From Halichondria panicea (taxonomy: Eukaryota > Porifera > Demospongiae > Suberitida > Halichondriidae), in contig NC_087391.1 of assembly GCF_963675165.1 (NCBI RefSeq), forward strand, positions 354,001 to 418,000: 64,000 nt of DNA, written 5' to 3'. The position numbers were made by a program, and so were the translations under genes. Numbering within the stretch: the stretch's first letter is position 1; each line of letters opens with the position of its first letter. Below the pieces are notes generated by a model. That model worked only from the letters and a program-made list of their open reading frames with translations, did not search any database and was not told where the DNA came from. This document shows, piece by piece, positions 1 to 14,228 of this stretch.

Positions 1-897
<897 letters not shown>

Positions 898-1254
898 AGC
901 TAGCTAGCTAATTTAATACTCTAGTGCAGTGATGTTTACTGGACTAGAAAGTTTTGAACAATGTTATGTTATGGGCTGCCTTGAAGGGAATGTCCCTAGT
1001 CTATACATCAAAGGGTTGTGGTTTGTGACATCATGATTATACCACTATAATTATGCAGGGACTGCTTCTTTCTACTCTGACAGTATGACTTGATGCAAGA
1101 TTGTCCTGCTAGTCCACTTTATAAATGGTAAGGAATTTATTCATCCTCTGAGCTAGGGGCATGTGCAGGCTATCTGAACATGTAACGAAGCCATTCCCTG
1201 TATAAATTAATATCGTATGCACACAGACCACATGTACCTAGTCAAGTATGCACC
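898..1254. promoter_or_regulatory. Divergent upstream region between the MSK-like and MTIF2 genes
   Basis: This 357-bp stretch separates two start codons on opposite strands and contains no plausible coding exon. It must hold both 5' leaders and probably a shared promoter. No canonical TATA box at a convincing distance was identified. Confidence 0.45.
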
Positions 1255-4200
1255 ATGCAGTTTCGACTGACCCTACTCCCTCTACTGAGGTCAAGGCCCG
1301 GACTGAGACTGAGACGAGTGACTGCCTCTACTGGACTCACATGCACACAACACTACAGCTCCGTCAAGGTTCAAGCCCGATATCACGTTTATTTATTAAC
1401 GGTTTATATGACACCTCTTCATTCTCGCAGATTTATAATGAGTCGTCTGGGGAAATCACAGGAGATAGTTCGTCTGGAGTGATGGGAAAACGCTCTGAGC
1501 GTAATGAGGATCCGAGGATGGTCCAGGTATGGGAGAGAATGAGTGTCTCGAAGCTTGCTAACGGACTGAGGCTTAACCCAAGTAAGTTGTTATAAGGTGA
1601 AACTAAAAACTTTTGTAAGATTATGTACACAAAACAAATTAATTCATGAGCTGCTACTGTAGCAATGTATGTAATGGGTGATGTGTTCAATTGTCTGCAT
1701 ATTTAGAGGGTCGCCTTACTACCGTACATGTGTTCACTTGCTGAGTTATCATTGATAGCCCCCCACCCCCCACACACACACACGCACACTCACACACCCA
1801 CCCCACTCACACACCCACCCCCACACACACACACACACGCGCGCACTCACACACACACACACATAGTGCATGTGAGGAAGCTGCTCAAGAAAGACGGAGT
1901 GATGGTGGATAGTCATGACACAGGCAAGAAACCCACTACACAACAGCCTAGTTCCAGCTATAACGTATACTAGACTACTACTGATTAATGTTATCCTCGT
2001 GTCTCTACAGTCTTGACAACACAGCAGGCCGAGGCTATAGTCCTTAAACTAGGACACACCCCCGTACAATCTGACGACAAGATAGAGAAAAAAGAGGTAT
2101 GCATACGTCATCTGGATGTACATCTTACCCTGTGGAATGATTGCTCTTGCTACAGGTGTCAGGAGGAATGAGTGTTGATCATCAACCTAATGATACTACT
2201 GGAACACAAACACACACTTCCAAACGACATGATATTCAGCTTAGCGAGGAGGAGCGTCAGGTTTGCATTGATTTCTGTGTGTGTTAAGAAATTGATTGTG
2301 ATCTCAGGCCATGAAGAAAGGAGCTAGATTGATCAAAGTGTTTAAAGATATGACAGTGTTTCAGCTCGCCTATAAGTTGGACCTCCACCCAAGTATGGTT
2401 ATACTTTATTAGCAGTAACACGTATGCCACCCACCATACAGAGACTGTGTCACTACCAGTAACATGTATGCCACCCACCATACAGAGGCTGTGTGCTCAA
2501 CACTGAAGGAGAGAGGAGTCAATGTAGAGAATGTCTTCACAAGTAAGCAATGAAAACTTTAAGCCATTTTTACCATTTTTTGCAGTTCTGACTGAGCAAC
2601 AGGCCGAGGGTTTTATCTCTAAGGAAGGACATATTCCTAAACCCTCCCTAGACACTGACATTGACAGGGTATGTGTGTACCTATAATTATGACATCATTC
2701 AACCATCTGTTGCAGCTTTCCGTGAAGTTCAGGAGTGGTCAGCGGTCAATTCCAGTGGCAGACAACATGACTGTTCGACAACTAGCCAATAGACTGAACT
2801 TGGACAGAAGTACGTGATGTGTATACCTACTATACAGGTTATACCAGCGTGTGTGTGTGTGTTCCCATGCAGTGTATGTACGGACGTTGTTAGAGAATGA
2901 AGGACTAAAGAACGTTGGCAACCTCACAGGCAAGTATATTTCTACTAACTCTCTCATCATTTAAGATTTTGTTTGACAGTTTTAACAACACAACTGGTGG
3001 AAGATTTCATCACAGGTCTTGGACACATCCCCAAGCATCAACGTGTTTTTGGTTCAGCATCACTTCAGAAAGACGTACTTCAAGAGGCAGTAGCTGAGTC
3101 CGCCACACTACCTGAGCAGTCAGAGGCAATGGTCGATACGGCAGATCCCACTACAACTGCTTTGACCAAAGAACAGCTGAAGGAAACGACACCTGGCTCA
3201 ACAGCACGCCCCCACAAGCACACAACTAATACTAAGATCAAAACGCAAATAAGTCGAAAAGAACAAGCTAAGACCTCTAAGGATACAAAATCCAACTCTA
3301 CAGATGACAAAATTAAAGTGAAAGCGCCTCAGAGACTAAGAAAAGAGGCCAATCTTGTGCCACGTCCACCTATTGTCACGATCATGGGTCATGTTGACCA
3401 CGGAAAGACAACATTACTGGACTCACTCAGGAAAACGTCAGTGGCGGCCAGTGAGGCTGGAGGCATCACTCAGCACATCGGAGCATTCACAGGTGAGGTA
3501 ATTGTTGTAGTAGAATTATGTGGATCCAATTCAACGATTTTCTTATTTTCCTCTTATAGTGAAGGTGAGCTCAGGACAGCAGATCACATTCCTGGACACT
3601 CCCGGACATGCTGCCTTCACTGCGATGAGAGCAAGAGGTGCTCACTCCACAGACATTGTAGTACTAGTGGTTGCTGCTGACGACGGCATCATGGACCAGA
3701 CAGTGGAGTCAATACGACTGGTCAAGGAGGCTCAAGGTGAGAGGGGGATCATGGCTTCATATTGTACTCTACGTAGTTCCTATTTTTCGATCTAGTAGAC
3801 ACAAATCGGCACATAAGCTGTGTGATATAATGTTCTGCTTGTAAAGGTGTTTTAATTTGCAGTGCCGATGGTGGTGGCCATCAATAAGTGTGACAAGCAC
3901 GGAGTAAACACAGTAAGTGAACACACACAATGCCCCCCGCCCACACACACACTAACAATCATTCACTGGGAAGATTGGATGCCAGAGACATAATAATCAA
4001 CATTCACACACCCACACACACTTTACTCAGACTCGAATTAAAACGGACCTTTTAAAGCACGGAGTACAGTTGGAGGAGTTCGGGGGTGATGTACAAGCCA
4101 TACAAGTGTCTGCCCTCAAGGGGACTGGACTGGACTCTCTGGAGGAGGCCATTGCAGCTCTGGCTGAGATCAGTGACCTCAGGGCAGACCCTGGAGCCAG

Positions 4201-5386
4201 TGTGGAGGGAGTCGTCATCGAGACCAAAATGGATAAAGGACTTGGGCAAGCAGTAAACATTTCTCTGCCCTACTTGTTGGATGTTTGCATTTAATATTTT
4301 ATGTGATGTTACACATCATTTAACATATTTTATCCGTGCAGCCCTGTCTCCACGGTGATCGTACAGGAGGGTACACTAAAGCCGGGTGACGTGCTGATGG
4401 CGGGGGAGACGTGGGGGAAGATGAGGCTCCTATTGGATCAGAGTCGTAAACCACTCAAACAAGCTCCCCCCTCCACCCCCGTGCTCACTGTCGGGTGGAA
4501 GGAACTGCCAGCAGCTGGAGACGAGATCACACAGGTATACGCTCAGAGTGTACGCCTGAGCTATTCAGTATTAATATAACGTTTTGCGTGTTGTGAATTA
4601 GCTAAACCATGCAGACTTTACAATCTAACATTTGCGTTTTGGCAAGGATCATGATGTAATACCAGTGATAAAAAATTGCAAAATCGCTTATGTTTCGTTT
4701 GATGCTCACAAAACATTCTAGTAATACACGGTATGGCATTGCTTTTTGTTTAAAGCTGATTATTGTTGCAGGCTAAGAGTGAGCAGGTTGCCAGGGAGGT
4801 GTGTGACTCACGAGCAGCTTCCTCTCGCGACCAGCTGGAGAGGAGCAAGGTGGGTGGTCTGGTTGCAGGGGAGGACGGTAGGGCCGTGATCCCATTGGTG
4901 GTGCGAGGAGATGTGACCGGGTCAGTAGAGGTCCTAGTGGAACTGTTGCGATCGAGGCAGCCGGAGGAGTTGGAGTTGAACGTGGTGGCTACTGGTGTGG
5001 GGGGCGTGTCTGAGGGGGACGTAGAGATGGCTGCTTCCACCGGAGGTGAGGGTCACTGTACAACTATACATGTGTACCTCAAATTGATCACTAAAATAAT
5101 CTGTAATGTATCTATAGCTAATGTCTGTGCTAGCCTAGTTGCTAACCCATGCCTTTAGAATTCCATTCTTAGATCCCTAGCTAGCTAACTTGGTGCCCTA
5201 TGATTGCAGGATATCTTCTGGCCTTCAATGTCACTGTCAGCAAGACTGTGCACACACTGGCTAGAAATAAAGGAGTCACCATCATCTCACACAATGTCAT
5301 CTACAAACTGATGGACATGCTCAAGGTACGTTTACTCACCCCCTCCTACAATACAAGCACACCCCCCCCCCACCTGCACACACACG

Positions 5387-5420
<34 letters not shown>

Positions 5421-6055
5421 GGACACTCTCCAGGCGCGGCTACCCCCTGTGTGGGTGGAGGAGGTGGTGGGAGAGGCAGTTATACTGAAGGTGTTTAAAC
5501 TGACTGGTGCTCGTCGTGCCTCAGTGGGCGGGTGTCGGGTCAAGCAAGGGAAGCTTGTCAGAAACGCTCTGTACAGAATAGTGAGAGATGGAGAGGTCAG
5601 TGTGATTTATTGAATGTTTCTTAGATCCATACTTAATTATAGAGCTAGGCCGTTTATACTTAATTTTAGGATTGCCTTTATAAAATTACTGTTTTGAGTA
5701 CATAATTATTATGGTATTGAATATCGATTTACGTACAATTATCTGTCTCTGTTTGTGATTGCTCAATATATCATTTACATCTTCCATACATACATACACA
5801 TGGTATACCATTGATTGTTTTATGCTAAAACCCTCCCCCCCCCCCCCCCCACACACACACACACACACACAGATGATCCACGAGGGACCAATATCAGGCC
5901 TCAAACTAGGCAAGGAGGATATAGAGATGGCGCGGAAAGAGACCGAGTGTGGAGTGAGCTTCAGCACTGACCCCGGCTACATGGAGGGGGACAGAGTAGT
6001 GTGCTTTAATAAGGAGAAAAGACCTACCATCCTAAACTGGAACTTAGGATTCTAG
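1255..6055 (+). CDS. MTIF2: Mitochondrial translation initiation factor IF-2 with three IF2_N domains
   Basis: GTPase that places initiator tRNA on the mitochondrial small ribosomal subunit. Nineteen exons: 1255-1368, 1431-1581, 1867-1923, 2011-2096, 2156-2260, 2308-2392, 2486-2542, 2586-2668, 2716-2809, 2873-2929, 2980-3492, 3560-3736, 3863-3912, 4031-4245, 4342-4534, 4772-5045, 5210-5325, 5422-5595, 5873-6055; about 927 aa. I chose the ATG at 1255 because it gives an Arg/Leu-rich, acid-free presequence ([16 protein letters not shown]) and joins in phase. Three IF2_N modules begin near residues 75, 186 and 264. The G domain follows: G1 GHVDHGKT (433-440), G3 DTPGH (480-484), G4 NKCD (534-537). 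Domains II to IV end at NWNLGF. Three introns use GC donors (at 1924, 2930 and 4246). Confidence 0.93.
1744..1866 (+). repeat. (CA)n-rich tract ending at the 3' splice site of MTIF2 exon 3
   Basis: Interrupted CA/CCCA tract inside intron 2 of MTIF2 that runs directly into the acceptor (acatag). It gives false open frames on both strands. It is one of about eleven such acceptor-adjacent CA tracts in this window. Confidence 0.85.
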
Positions 6056-6235
6056 CTGCTAATTACATAATTACATTGCTCATTTCTGCCATTCAATGAT
6101 AATTTCCCAATAATTATTCATTAGATGTTCACTGTCAAAAAGTGCAAAATCCAATGATAACATCACATTGCTGTGCAATATATAAAATACACACAGAAAA
6201 CTATGTCATTGAAACAGTCCACAGTGAGTAACAGT

Positions 6236-7005
<770 letters not shown>

Positions 7006-7179
7006 CTACAGAAACAAAGATCAACTCATTTCTATACACAAGACTTAAAGTTCACTGTTGTATTGTACCCTAAGCCCTAAGAAAAAACTGAATGATAGGG
7101 GGGAGCATATTAAGAGAGTGTGCACTGGGTAGAGGTGGCATGTATGGGCTAGGACTGATATGAGGGGAAAAACACATAC

Positions 7180-7540
7180 CTTCTTAGACTCCTTGACTTG
7201 CACGTGGTGGCAGAGAGAGAAAGGCGTACTGCGCATGCGCGTTTTTTGTCAGCCCCGCCCCTAAACCAAAGTCATGTGCTGCAAAGGAAGCGTGGGCATG
7301 TTGCCATCACTGACGAAAGTTCACATCACATTTCAGCTCAAATTACACAATTGCTTAGCAACCTTGCTGCAGTGGTAATCCAACCAATCAGATTCCGTTC
7401 TCCATATGCTGCAAGACCGGAAGTTTGCAGCACTAGAGCAGCGGGACTTTCTAACTAATAACAAGGGCAAAGTGGTGTGTGTTGACAACCTGCCTTGTGT
7501 GAACAACATCGGACTAGACTCTCAGAACAAAAAGCAAAAA
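7180..7540. promoter_or_regulatory. Shared upstream region of RPS27A and calmodulin
   Basis: Region between the probable non-coding first exon of RPS27A (donor near 7179 on the minus strand) and the calmodulin ATG. It contains a perfect NRF1-type palindrome TGCGCATGCGC at 7230-7240 and a CCAAT box in ACCAATCAG near 7383. Binding is not shown by sequence alone, and the same palindrome also occurs in transposons in this window. Confidence 0.5.
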
Positions 7541-8081
<541 letters not shown>

Positions 8082-8363
8082 AACTCTAGATCTTTTTAAT
8101 ATAACCCCTATTTGTATGTCTTTCATGTCGCTTGTTACTTTCATGCATTCCTAGTGTAGCAATTTAATGATTTGCCAATGCAAAAAAATAGTTAACATGA
8201 TCAAAGTTAATTACCTCAGAATTACTATACAAATTAACCATAATCACTCATAATTTCGTTTAATTAGAGTGCTGTTGTAATCAGTAATTGAATTTTAATT
8301 GTTAAAGGACACGCCCATCTTAAAAGTTACTAGGAAAACACACACAAAACACTGAACTGATAA
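8082..8363. other. Short convergent intergenic region
   Basis: AT-rich 282 bp between the ends of calmodulin (+) and STPG4 (-). It must contain both 3' UTRs. No gene or recognisable repeat seen. Confidence 0.7.
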
Positions 8364-9843
8364 CTACACTACAGACAGGCCATGTTTCTTCTTCATGTGG
8401 TGCACAGCAGCCCCCATAGGCTTGGGTTCTCCAAACACTGAGCTGCTGCAAGAGTAGCTTCCCGGACCAGGGCTTTTCTGTATGTGATATTATGAGCGCG
8501 CGCGCATGGTGTCATGAATTCTGAATACCATAATTAGATGGCTCACTACATTGACATGTCTACATGACTCACATTTGGTCTCCCAGCAAATCTTGGCACT
8601 TTAGACTTGAAGCTAGAGGACACTGCAGGAGCCTTGTTCACATGGCTACTGTCATACATACCAGGACCAGGACCCTTGACCTGCACAACAATAAAAACAC
8701 TCTAATTTCTGCATGTATAAGCAGCATCAACTTACGATTCTGAACTGATGTGCACTATGAACATCACGCTTTACTTGTGACTTGAACTGAGGTGTCCTGC
8801 AGAAAACACGTCACAAATGCTAGCCGAGTTCCCAGCCTTGTTGTCTCTAAATAACGCTAGGCCACCAACATGTTTCAACTTCGTTCTATTGAAGACAAAT
8901 CGGCCTGGGACCGAGGCTATATACATACATGCACAAGTACTCACAAGCAACGCAATGTTATCACTCACTTTATATTCTTTTCGTCCACACCCTCACTGTA
9001 ATCCACTACATTGTACCACGCAGGGCTTGTGTGCATCTCCTGTGTAGACAACCAACAGTGAAAATCATTGTAAAATAGTGCAAACATAAATACCTTGTCT
9101 CCATATCCATGCCCTATTTTGGGTCCTTCTTTTCTCTCTATAGCTTGGAAACCATAAGTCCTTTTTTGCTTGGCAGTCTCATCAAGGAAGTCTGTGGTTT
9201 CATAAGCACCAGGAAGAAGTGCATCTCCATGGCGCTCAAACTTTTGGTGGCTTGCTGATTTCGCTCGAGAGCTGTCTCTAAACCGGTAAGTGCTCGGCTG
9301 GAGCTGGAGCTCATCCAGGAAGCTTCCAATTCGGTACGCACCAGGTAATGGTGTTTCCTACATTGAAAATACACCTCCATACTAGTATACTAAGCATGTG
9401 ATACCCAATTGCACAGTCGATTTATGTCTATACGACGCTAAAATACAAGCTATTATAAATATGGTAAAATGTCTTGCTAGTGTAAACACAAACTAATTGA
9501 CAAGATGCAATTGACACCATTGCCAAGGAGTAAATTGGTGTGAAAGAAACACCAATGGCTATACAATGGCTATTTGCATGAATGGTTGTATTTACTTGTA
9601 CAGTACCTTGAGGTGGACTCTCCACCATTCTCTGCCAGACGCTTCGGTGTCGTATTTTGGTCCGGCTTCACATTCGTCCCCTCCTCTCTTGGTGTAGGCA
9701 GAGTAAGGCCTCCTGGGTTTTATACTGCTGCCAGAAGCAGTACCTGGTCTCAATGCAGCCGTAGGGGGACGAGCTATGGCACTCATGGCACGTCTGCGCC
9801 GAGCACTGGGCCTCCGCTGCGTACTTGCTTGGCTTCCTTCCAT
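8364..9843 (-). CDS. STPG4: Sperm-tail PG-rich repeat protein, STPG4-like
   Basis: Protein of 284 aa related to the STPG/SHIPPO group, found in cilia and sperm. Exons: 9607-9843, 9094-9357, 8969-9039, 8736-8796, 8573-8680, 8364-8477; phases close to a TAG. Diagnostic features are the WWRV motif at the end of exon 1 (REWWRVHLK), followed by TPLPGAYRIGSFLDEL, then further P-G-x-Y repeats (LLPGAYETTDF, GPGPGMYDSS, SPGPGSYSCS). The order matches my memory of human STPG4, where an ERREGWWRI-like motif precedes TPIPGTYHL. The N-terminus is Arg-rich and low complexity. Head-to-head with PACS, with 138 bp between the ATGs. A ciliary role is inferred from the family. Confidence 0.8.
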
Positions 9844-9981
9844 TGTTTACTCTAGCTCTAGCTGCTCGGTTATTGTTATTCCTTTGAGCTGGCTGCACAG
9901 GAATGCAAGGAATGCTGATTTAGAGATTGTGTCCACTCAGCAGTGCTAAGTGAACAGCTAGAGACGAATAAAATTAAAAAA

Positions 9982-10454
9982 ATGAGTGAAGAGAGGGCAG
10001 AAAGACACTCCACTGACAGACTGGAGTCCCCCCTACACACCACAGGGGAGGACTTCCCAGAGGGGGGAATAGTGCCAATGAGAATGCAAATGCTCTCGAC
10101 ATGGGAAGTTAGGAAAGTCCCACCCAACTGTGTCTCAAGGTAACACAATTTAGTACTAGTTTATATACTGTGTTTTAACTCTGCTCTCCTCAGGTTGTGT
10201 GTGCTGACTGTGACCAGGCTGCAAGTTGTACGTCCGTTAGAATCAGGTACTGGATCAGTGGTTCTGTCAGCGTCAATGAAGACACCTCATCGAGTGCTCA
10301 GGTCCAATCAGATCAACCTGCGTACCAACGGAGTCCTCGACGTTCCCCTGGAGTGGACCTACTCACTGCAGGTGAGGGAGGCTCTCTCAATATCACAATT
10401 GAGTATCCCTGGGCCCAATATTTGTAGTATATGTATATCTTGAGCTACATATAT

Positions 10455-10508
<54 letters not shown>

Positions 10509-11817
10509 CAGTACCCTCACTTCCTGAAGAGGGGTGGAAATGTGCTCCAGATTCGCCTCCAACGGCGTAAGAGAGTGGGCAATCGTCCCCTCGGTGGCTA
10601 CAAGACACTGGCTATCGGCAAAGTTGACATGTCTCAAGTGCTACAACACAGCTTTCAAGGAGAAGTCAAACTCGTCTCTGAGAAAGTATCAGAGCATCTA
10701 GCCACGGTGACTGTAAGGTCGTTATCCAGCACAGCAGTTGCCTTGGATCGAAGAACCAATGAAGGTACAAGTACATATGGTAGCTCCACTAAGATTATTT
10801 TGGTGGACGGGCCACGCCCATCTAGCTTCTGGCATGGCAGTGTACAACTTTGCAGCTCTTTTCTGACTCTTGTAGCTAACAAATAAGACGTGTGTACTTG
10901 TTTCCATAGCCTCCAGTGAAGAGGATGATGATGATATCTTCTCTGATGATCTGGCTGAGCATGTGTCAGACTCTGAGAGCGGTGGCGAGGAACAAGTAAG
11001 AACTTGGAAATTGAAAATTGAGGCATATTATTGTATTGCTTTGTGTACAGGCGTTTGCAGATCCAGTTGCTCATGAGAAAGGGCGAAGATTCATGGTAAG
11101 GATATTAATCCCCCCCACGTGTGTATTATTTATCAACCCACCCCCCACAGCCATCGACGGCAGCTATCTTGCGTCTACTTCGTCGTAGTCGTCCATTTAA
11201 AAGAGGTCACCATGACCCGGTGGGGGAGCTACTGGAGGAGGCAGAGGGGGTGGAGTTTAGAGAGTCCTCGGTCGCGTTTGCTTCCTCTCCTTCTGACAGT
11301 GATGATGAGATCAGTGGGGGCGTGGCACCCTCACCTCCAAGACCTACCCTCAGGTAGACTGTGTGGAATTAAGTTAATAGCCAAACTTTGAAATAATGCT
11401 TGTGTAGTTTTCATTGAATTTGGTATCACCTTGTTCTACATGTGTTACAGTCCATTCTTTGGCTCTGATCGGTGCTCAATGGTCAGTCTGCCCACCTCTG
11501 CCAAAGTGAGTTAATTCATACGCCAAAAAACAAAATTGTGTGTATACTGCATACATGATTATACTGACTGTATGGGCACAAGGTTTGACATGCTTTTCTA
11601 CTGTATTGGTGCAGTCTGCTGAGTCCATGGTCAGACGTAGGCCAGAGGAGAGTAGCCTATTCTCTAGGAAATATGACTCTCTGGAGAGGGCCACTCATAT
11701 TGATAATAGAATGAATTCCCCCATTCTGGTGAGTCCATTGATTATAAAAATTGTTTCTTTAAGGTATACACCCACACCTACATAGAATTTCTTTGAATAT
11801 ACACACACCCACCCACC

Positions 11818-11864
<47 letters not shown>

Positions 11865-14030
11865 CGTGTAGTCTGGTGGAGATGATCATGATCGCTATGA
11901 CTGGGACTTTGCGCGTGGGCGGCTGTGGTGTGTGGTGGAGGGATTGCTAGGGAGTGGGGCAGTGGCGAGGGGACTGGAGAGAGAGGGGGAGGTGGTCCAG
12001 TGGGTGCAGGGAGACAAGGACACTGTCTCTAAGCTCATGTCTCTCATGAACACTCTGCACAAGGAGTGGTGAGTCTGGTGATCACACACAGCTCAATAGC
12101 TTAGTGGTTAGGCCAAGAGTTGAAACCACTCAATCTATGACATGAGGCATGGTGTTTAAAGCAAGTGTATTGAAGCACATACACGTATAACAGCAGATAT
12201 TTAAAGCTCCTTAGCTGTCATATTATGCGAAGCTCTACATGCATAACTGACATGCAGGTAAATACATTCCTCCTCATACTACTCCCACACACACACCGTG
12301 TAGGAGAGACAGACGACCATTCACAGTGGTCCTGGTGGGTAACGATGCCCTAGTGTCGAGTGCTGTACAGGCCCTAGTAGCTGCCAGCTGTTCCCCACAT
12401 ATTCTACACTTTGCCATCATACCCACTGGTGAGAGAATACACTGTTAGACTGACCATGCCTGAGCACGGTTATCCTATCGTCTTATGATTAATGAATCTG
12501 ATTGTGTCCCCAAAACCTATACGCAATTTCTGCCCAAAAAACAATCAGAAATGTAAAACTTTGTCAATTGAACCATTTTGTTTACATAGACAAATGCCAA
12601 ATTTGTGGTGTTACTTTCTTAAGTTTCTGAAATGACCTACTATATCACTTGTTGTGATGTAGCTGCTGGTCTGATGTCTACTCGTCTGTCCAGTCTGGAT
12701 AATCAGTTCCTCGAGGCGTTTCCTCTGGGGGGATCCTGGATAGAGGCTTTGCAAGATAGTGTCGGTAAGTAGTAATGCACGGTGGATAATCACAGAGGTA
12801 ACAGAGGTCCCTTGATGCACACATGTGTAGTACTTTCATGCAATGTTGAGTACAGGTCATCGCAACTTCATGTTTAATGTGCATCTTAGCGTTTAATAAA
12901 GCATCTTTGAACGGCCATAACTTTAGTTTCGTTGGTCCAATAAAGTTAATTCTGAAAGCTTAGAGAGAGGCCTTTCAGATGATGTGTTAAATCAAAAGCC
13001 TATTTTGGGCCTGTTTTTGAATCTATATTACTTTCTCCCCCCCCCCCCCCTCAGACCACCTCCTTGGGTACATCCAGAGTGCCGAGCACAGTCTTCCCCT
13101 CCCACTTGCCCAGGCCATCATTCAGAGACCACTCAAGGAGCTCGGGTGAGTTACCATAGTACTAGGTAGCTGTCATGATAGCTTGTTCTCTTGCAGTGCC
13201 TATGAGGAGGTCTTTCTACCATTCATGTGTGTAAGTGCCACATTGTTACTGTATTTATACTTTATACGTGCATTAGCTATGATTGTTGGTTCAGGCATAC
13301 ACTTGTTTTAAAGCCCACAACATTAGCCTGTGTTACATCTGTTTGGAGACCTACATGTATATCCATATGTTTACTTCTAGCAGATGTATTAATAGCAATT
13401 CCTGTCTCCTCAGAATGTGAGCATTGGAGCATGGGAGAATGAGCCAGCCCCTGACTCCACCCCCCTCTCCCCTCCTGGCAACACCAGTCAGACAACGGTG
13501 GACTATCCCGAGATCTTACTAGAGTTTTGGAGCCCCAGAGGACAAAAGGTGGGTATACAGATCTCATTACTAGAGCCAATATCAATTGCCAAAATTGCTC
13601 TTACTTTTACAATTTCCCAGCTTGTATATAGTGTAGCAATACACATACTCATACCGCCCCCACCCCCACCACACACCACCCACACACACACACACAGTCA
13701 CACCAGGGCAGTGTGAAGGTCCGCAGTGTGATAGTCTCCTGTGCTGACTCAGTTCTCAATGTCACCGCAACCAAAGACAAGAAAACAAAAGGCATCAGAA
13801 TAAGAAAGCCTAAAGAACCTGAAGCTGGTGGTTCAATTGTTAGTTTGACTGCCACTCAGCTGATCTGTCGTCCTGTCACGAAACTGAAAGCAGAGGGTGG
13901 TGTGAGTGTCGCTGTGGATGGTGTGGAGCGTGAGGGTGTGAGTCTTGTGAGGCTCTCCGCTAACTGGGAGCACACACTCAACAGAACATTCTCACTAGCT
14001 ATTACTAGCACACTGGACAGAATCAATTAA
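9982..14030 (+). CDS. PACS: Phosphofurin acidic cluster sorting protein (PACS)
   Basis: Sorting adaptor that binds acidic-cluster cargo (furin type) and links it to AP-1/COPI in the TGN and endosomes. Fifteen exons: 9982-10139, 10194-10371, 10512-10764, 10910-10995, 11051-11095, 11151-11353, 11451-11505, 11615-11728, 11872-12068, 12304-12428, 12663-12764, 13055-13145, 13197-13230, 13414-13548, 13707-14030; about 699 aa, shorter than vertebrate PACS1/2. The furin-binding region covers exons 1-3 ([15 protein letters not shown], then [14 protein letters not shown] and LQRRKR). An autoregulatory acidic stretch follows in exon 4 ([13 protein letters not shown]). The C-terminal region contains LICRPVTK and VAVDGVERE, as in PACS family tails. 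One PACS gene is typical of invertebrates. Confidence 0.9.
10456..10511 (+). repeat. (CA)n microsatellite at the acceptor of PACS exon 3
   Basis: Nearly pure CA repeat that ends in the acceptor tccag just before YPHFLKR. It replaces a normal polypyrimidine tract. Confidence 0.9.
12085..12180 (+). other. Possible tRNA-derived (SINE-like) fragment in a PACS intron
   Basis: Contains TAGCTTAGTGG, a good match to the RNA polymerase III A box of tRNAs, followed by GGTTAGGCC. No convincing B box at normal spacing and no poly(A) tail seen, so this is only a candidate remnant. Confidence 0.25.
12888..13020 (+). repeat. Dispersed repeat, AAAGCATCTTTGAA family
   Basis: About 130 bp in a PACS intron, starting AAAGCATCTTTGAACGGCC and including TTTCGTTGGTCCAATAAAG and AGAGAGGCCTTTCAGATG. 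Recognisable relatives are at 24497-24600 (same strand) and at about 22600-22690 and 49885-50060 (opposite strand). No terminal repeats were resolved. Confidence 0.65.
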
Positions 14031-14116
14031 CACTTACTTTTTGTGCAAATATTTCACCACAGTACATGTATAATTGTTTTTATTTTTATGAGTGGGTGTT
14101 GACATGCCAAGTGTAC

Positions 14117-14127
14117 TGCGCATGCGC
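14117..14127. promoter_or_regulatory. NRF1-type palindrome upstream of the calmodulin-like gene
   Basis: TGCGCATGCGC, 102 bp upstream of the ATG at 14229. The same 11-mer lies in the upstream region of calmodulin (7230-7240), so it may be an element kept from a common ancestor. It also occurs in mobile elements here, so function is not proven. Confidence 0.4.
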
Positions 14128-14228
14128 TAGAGCTTGCAAAAAAAGTGGGTGTGCCTGGCTCAGAGATTTTTTAGCAAAGTCTGGTAAAACTTAGTCTACT
14201 CGCCCCTAGCTGAAGAGTTTGGAGCAAA

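Noticed and set aside
1248-1430. MTIF2 start at 1248 in the exon 2 frame
   Set aside because: The alternative start at 1255 gives a convincing mitochondrial presequence and joins exon 2 in phase through a 62-nt intron; the 1248 frame gives no presequence.
4246-4260. GT donor at 4253 for MTIF2 exon 14
   Set aside because: It leaves the wrong phase for exon 15; the GC donor at 4246 restores the conserved DKGLGPVSTV.
7230-7240. Firm call of an NRF1 site at calmodulin
   Set aside because: The same palindrome occurs in the transposons at 42298 and 47979, so the match alone cannot establish a promoter element; kept only as a candidate.
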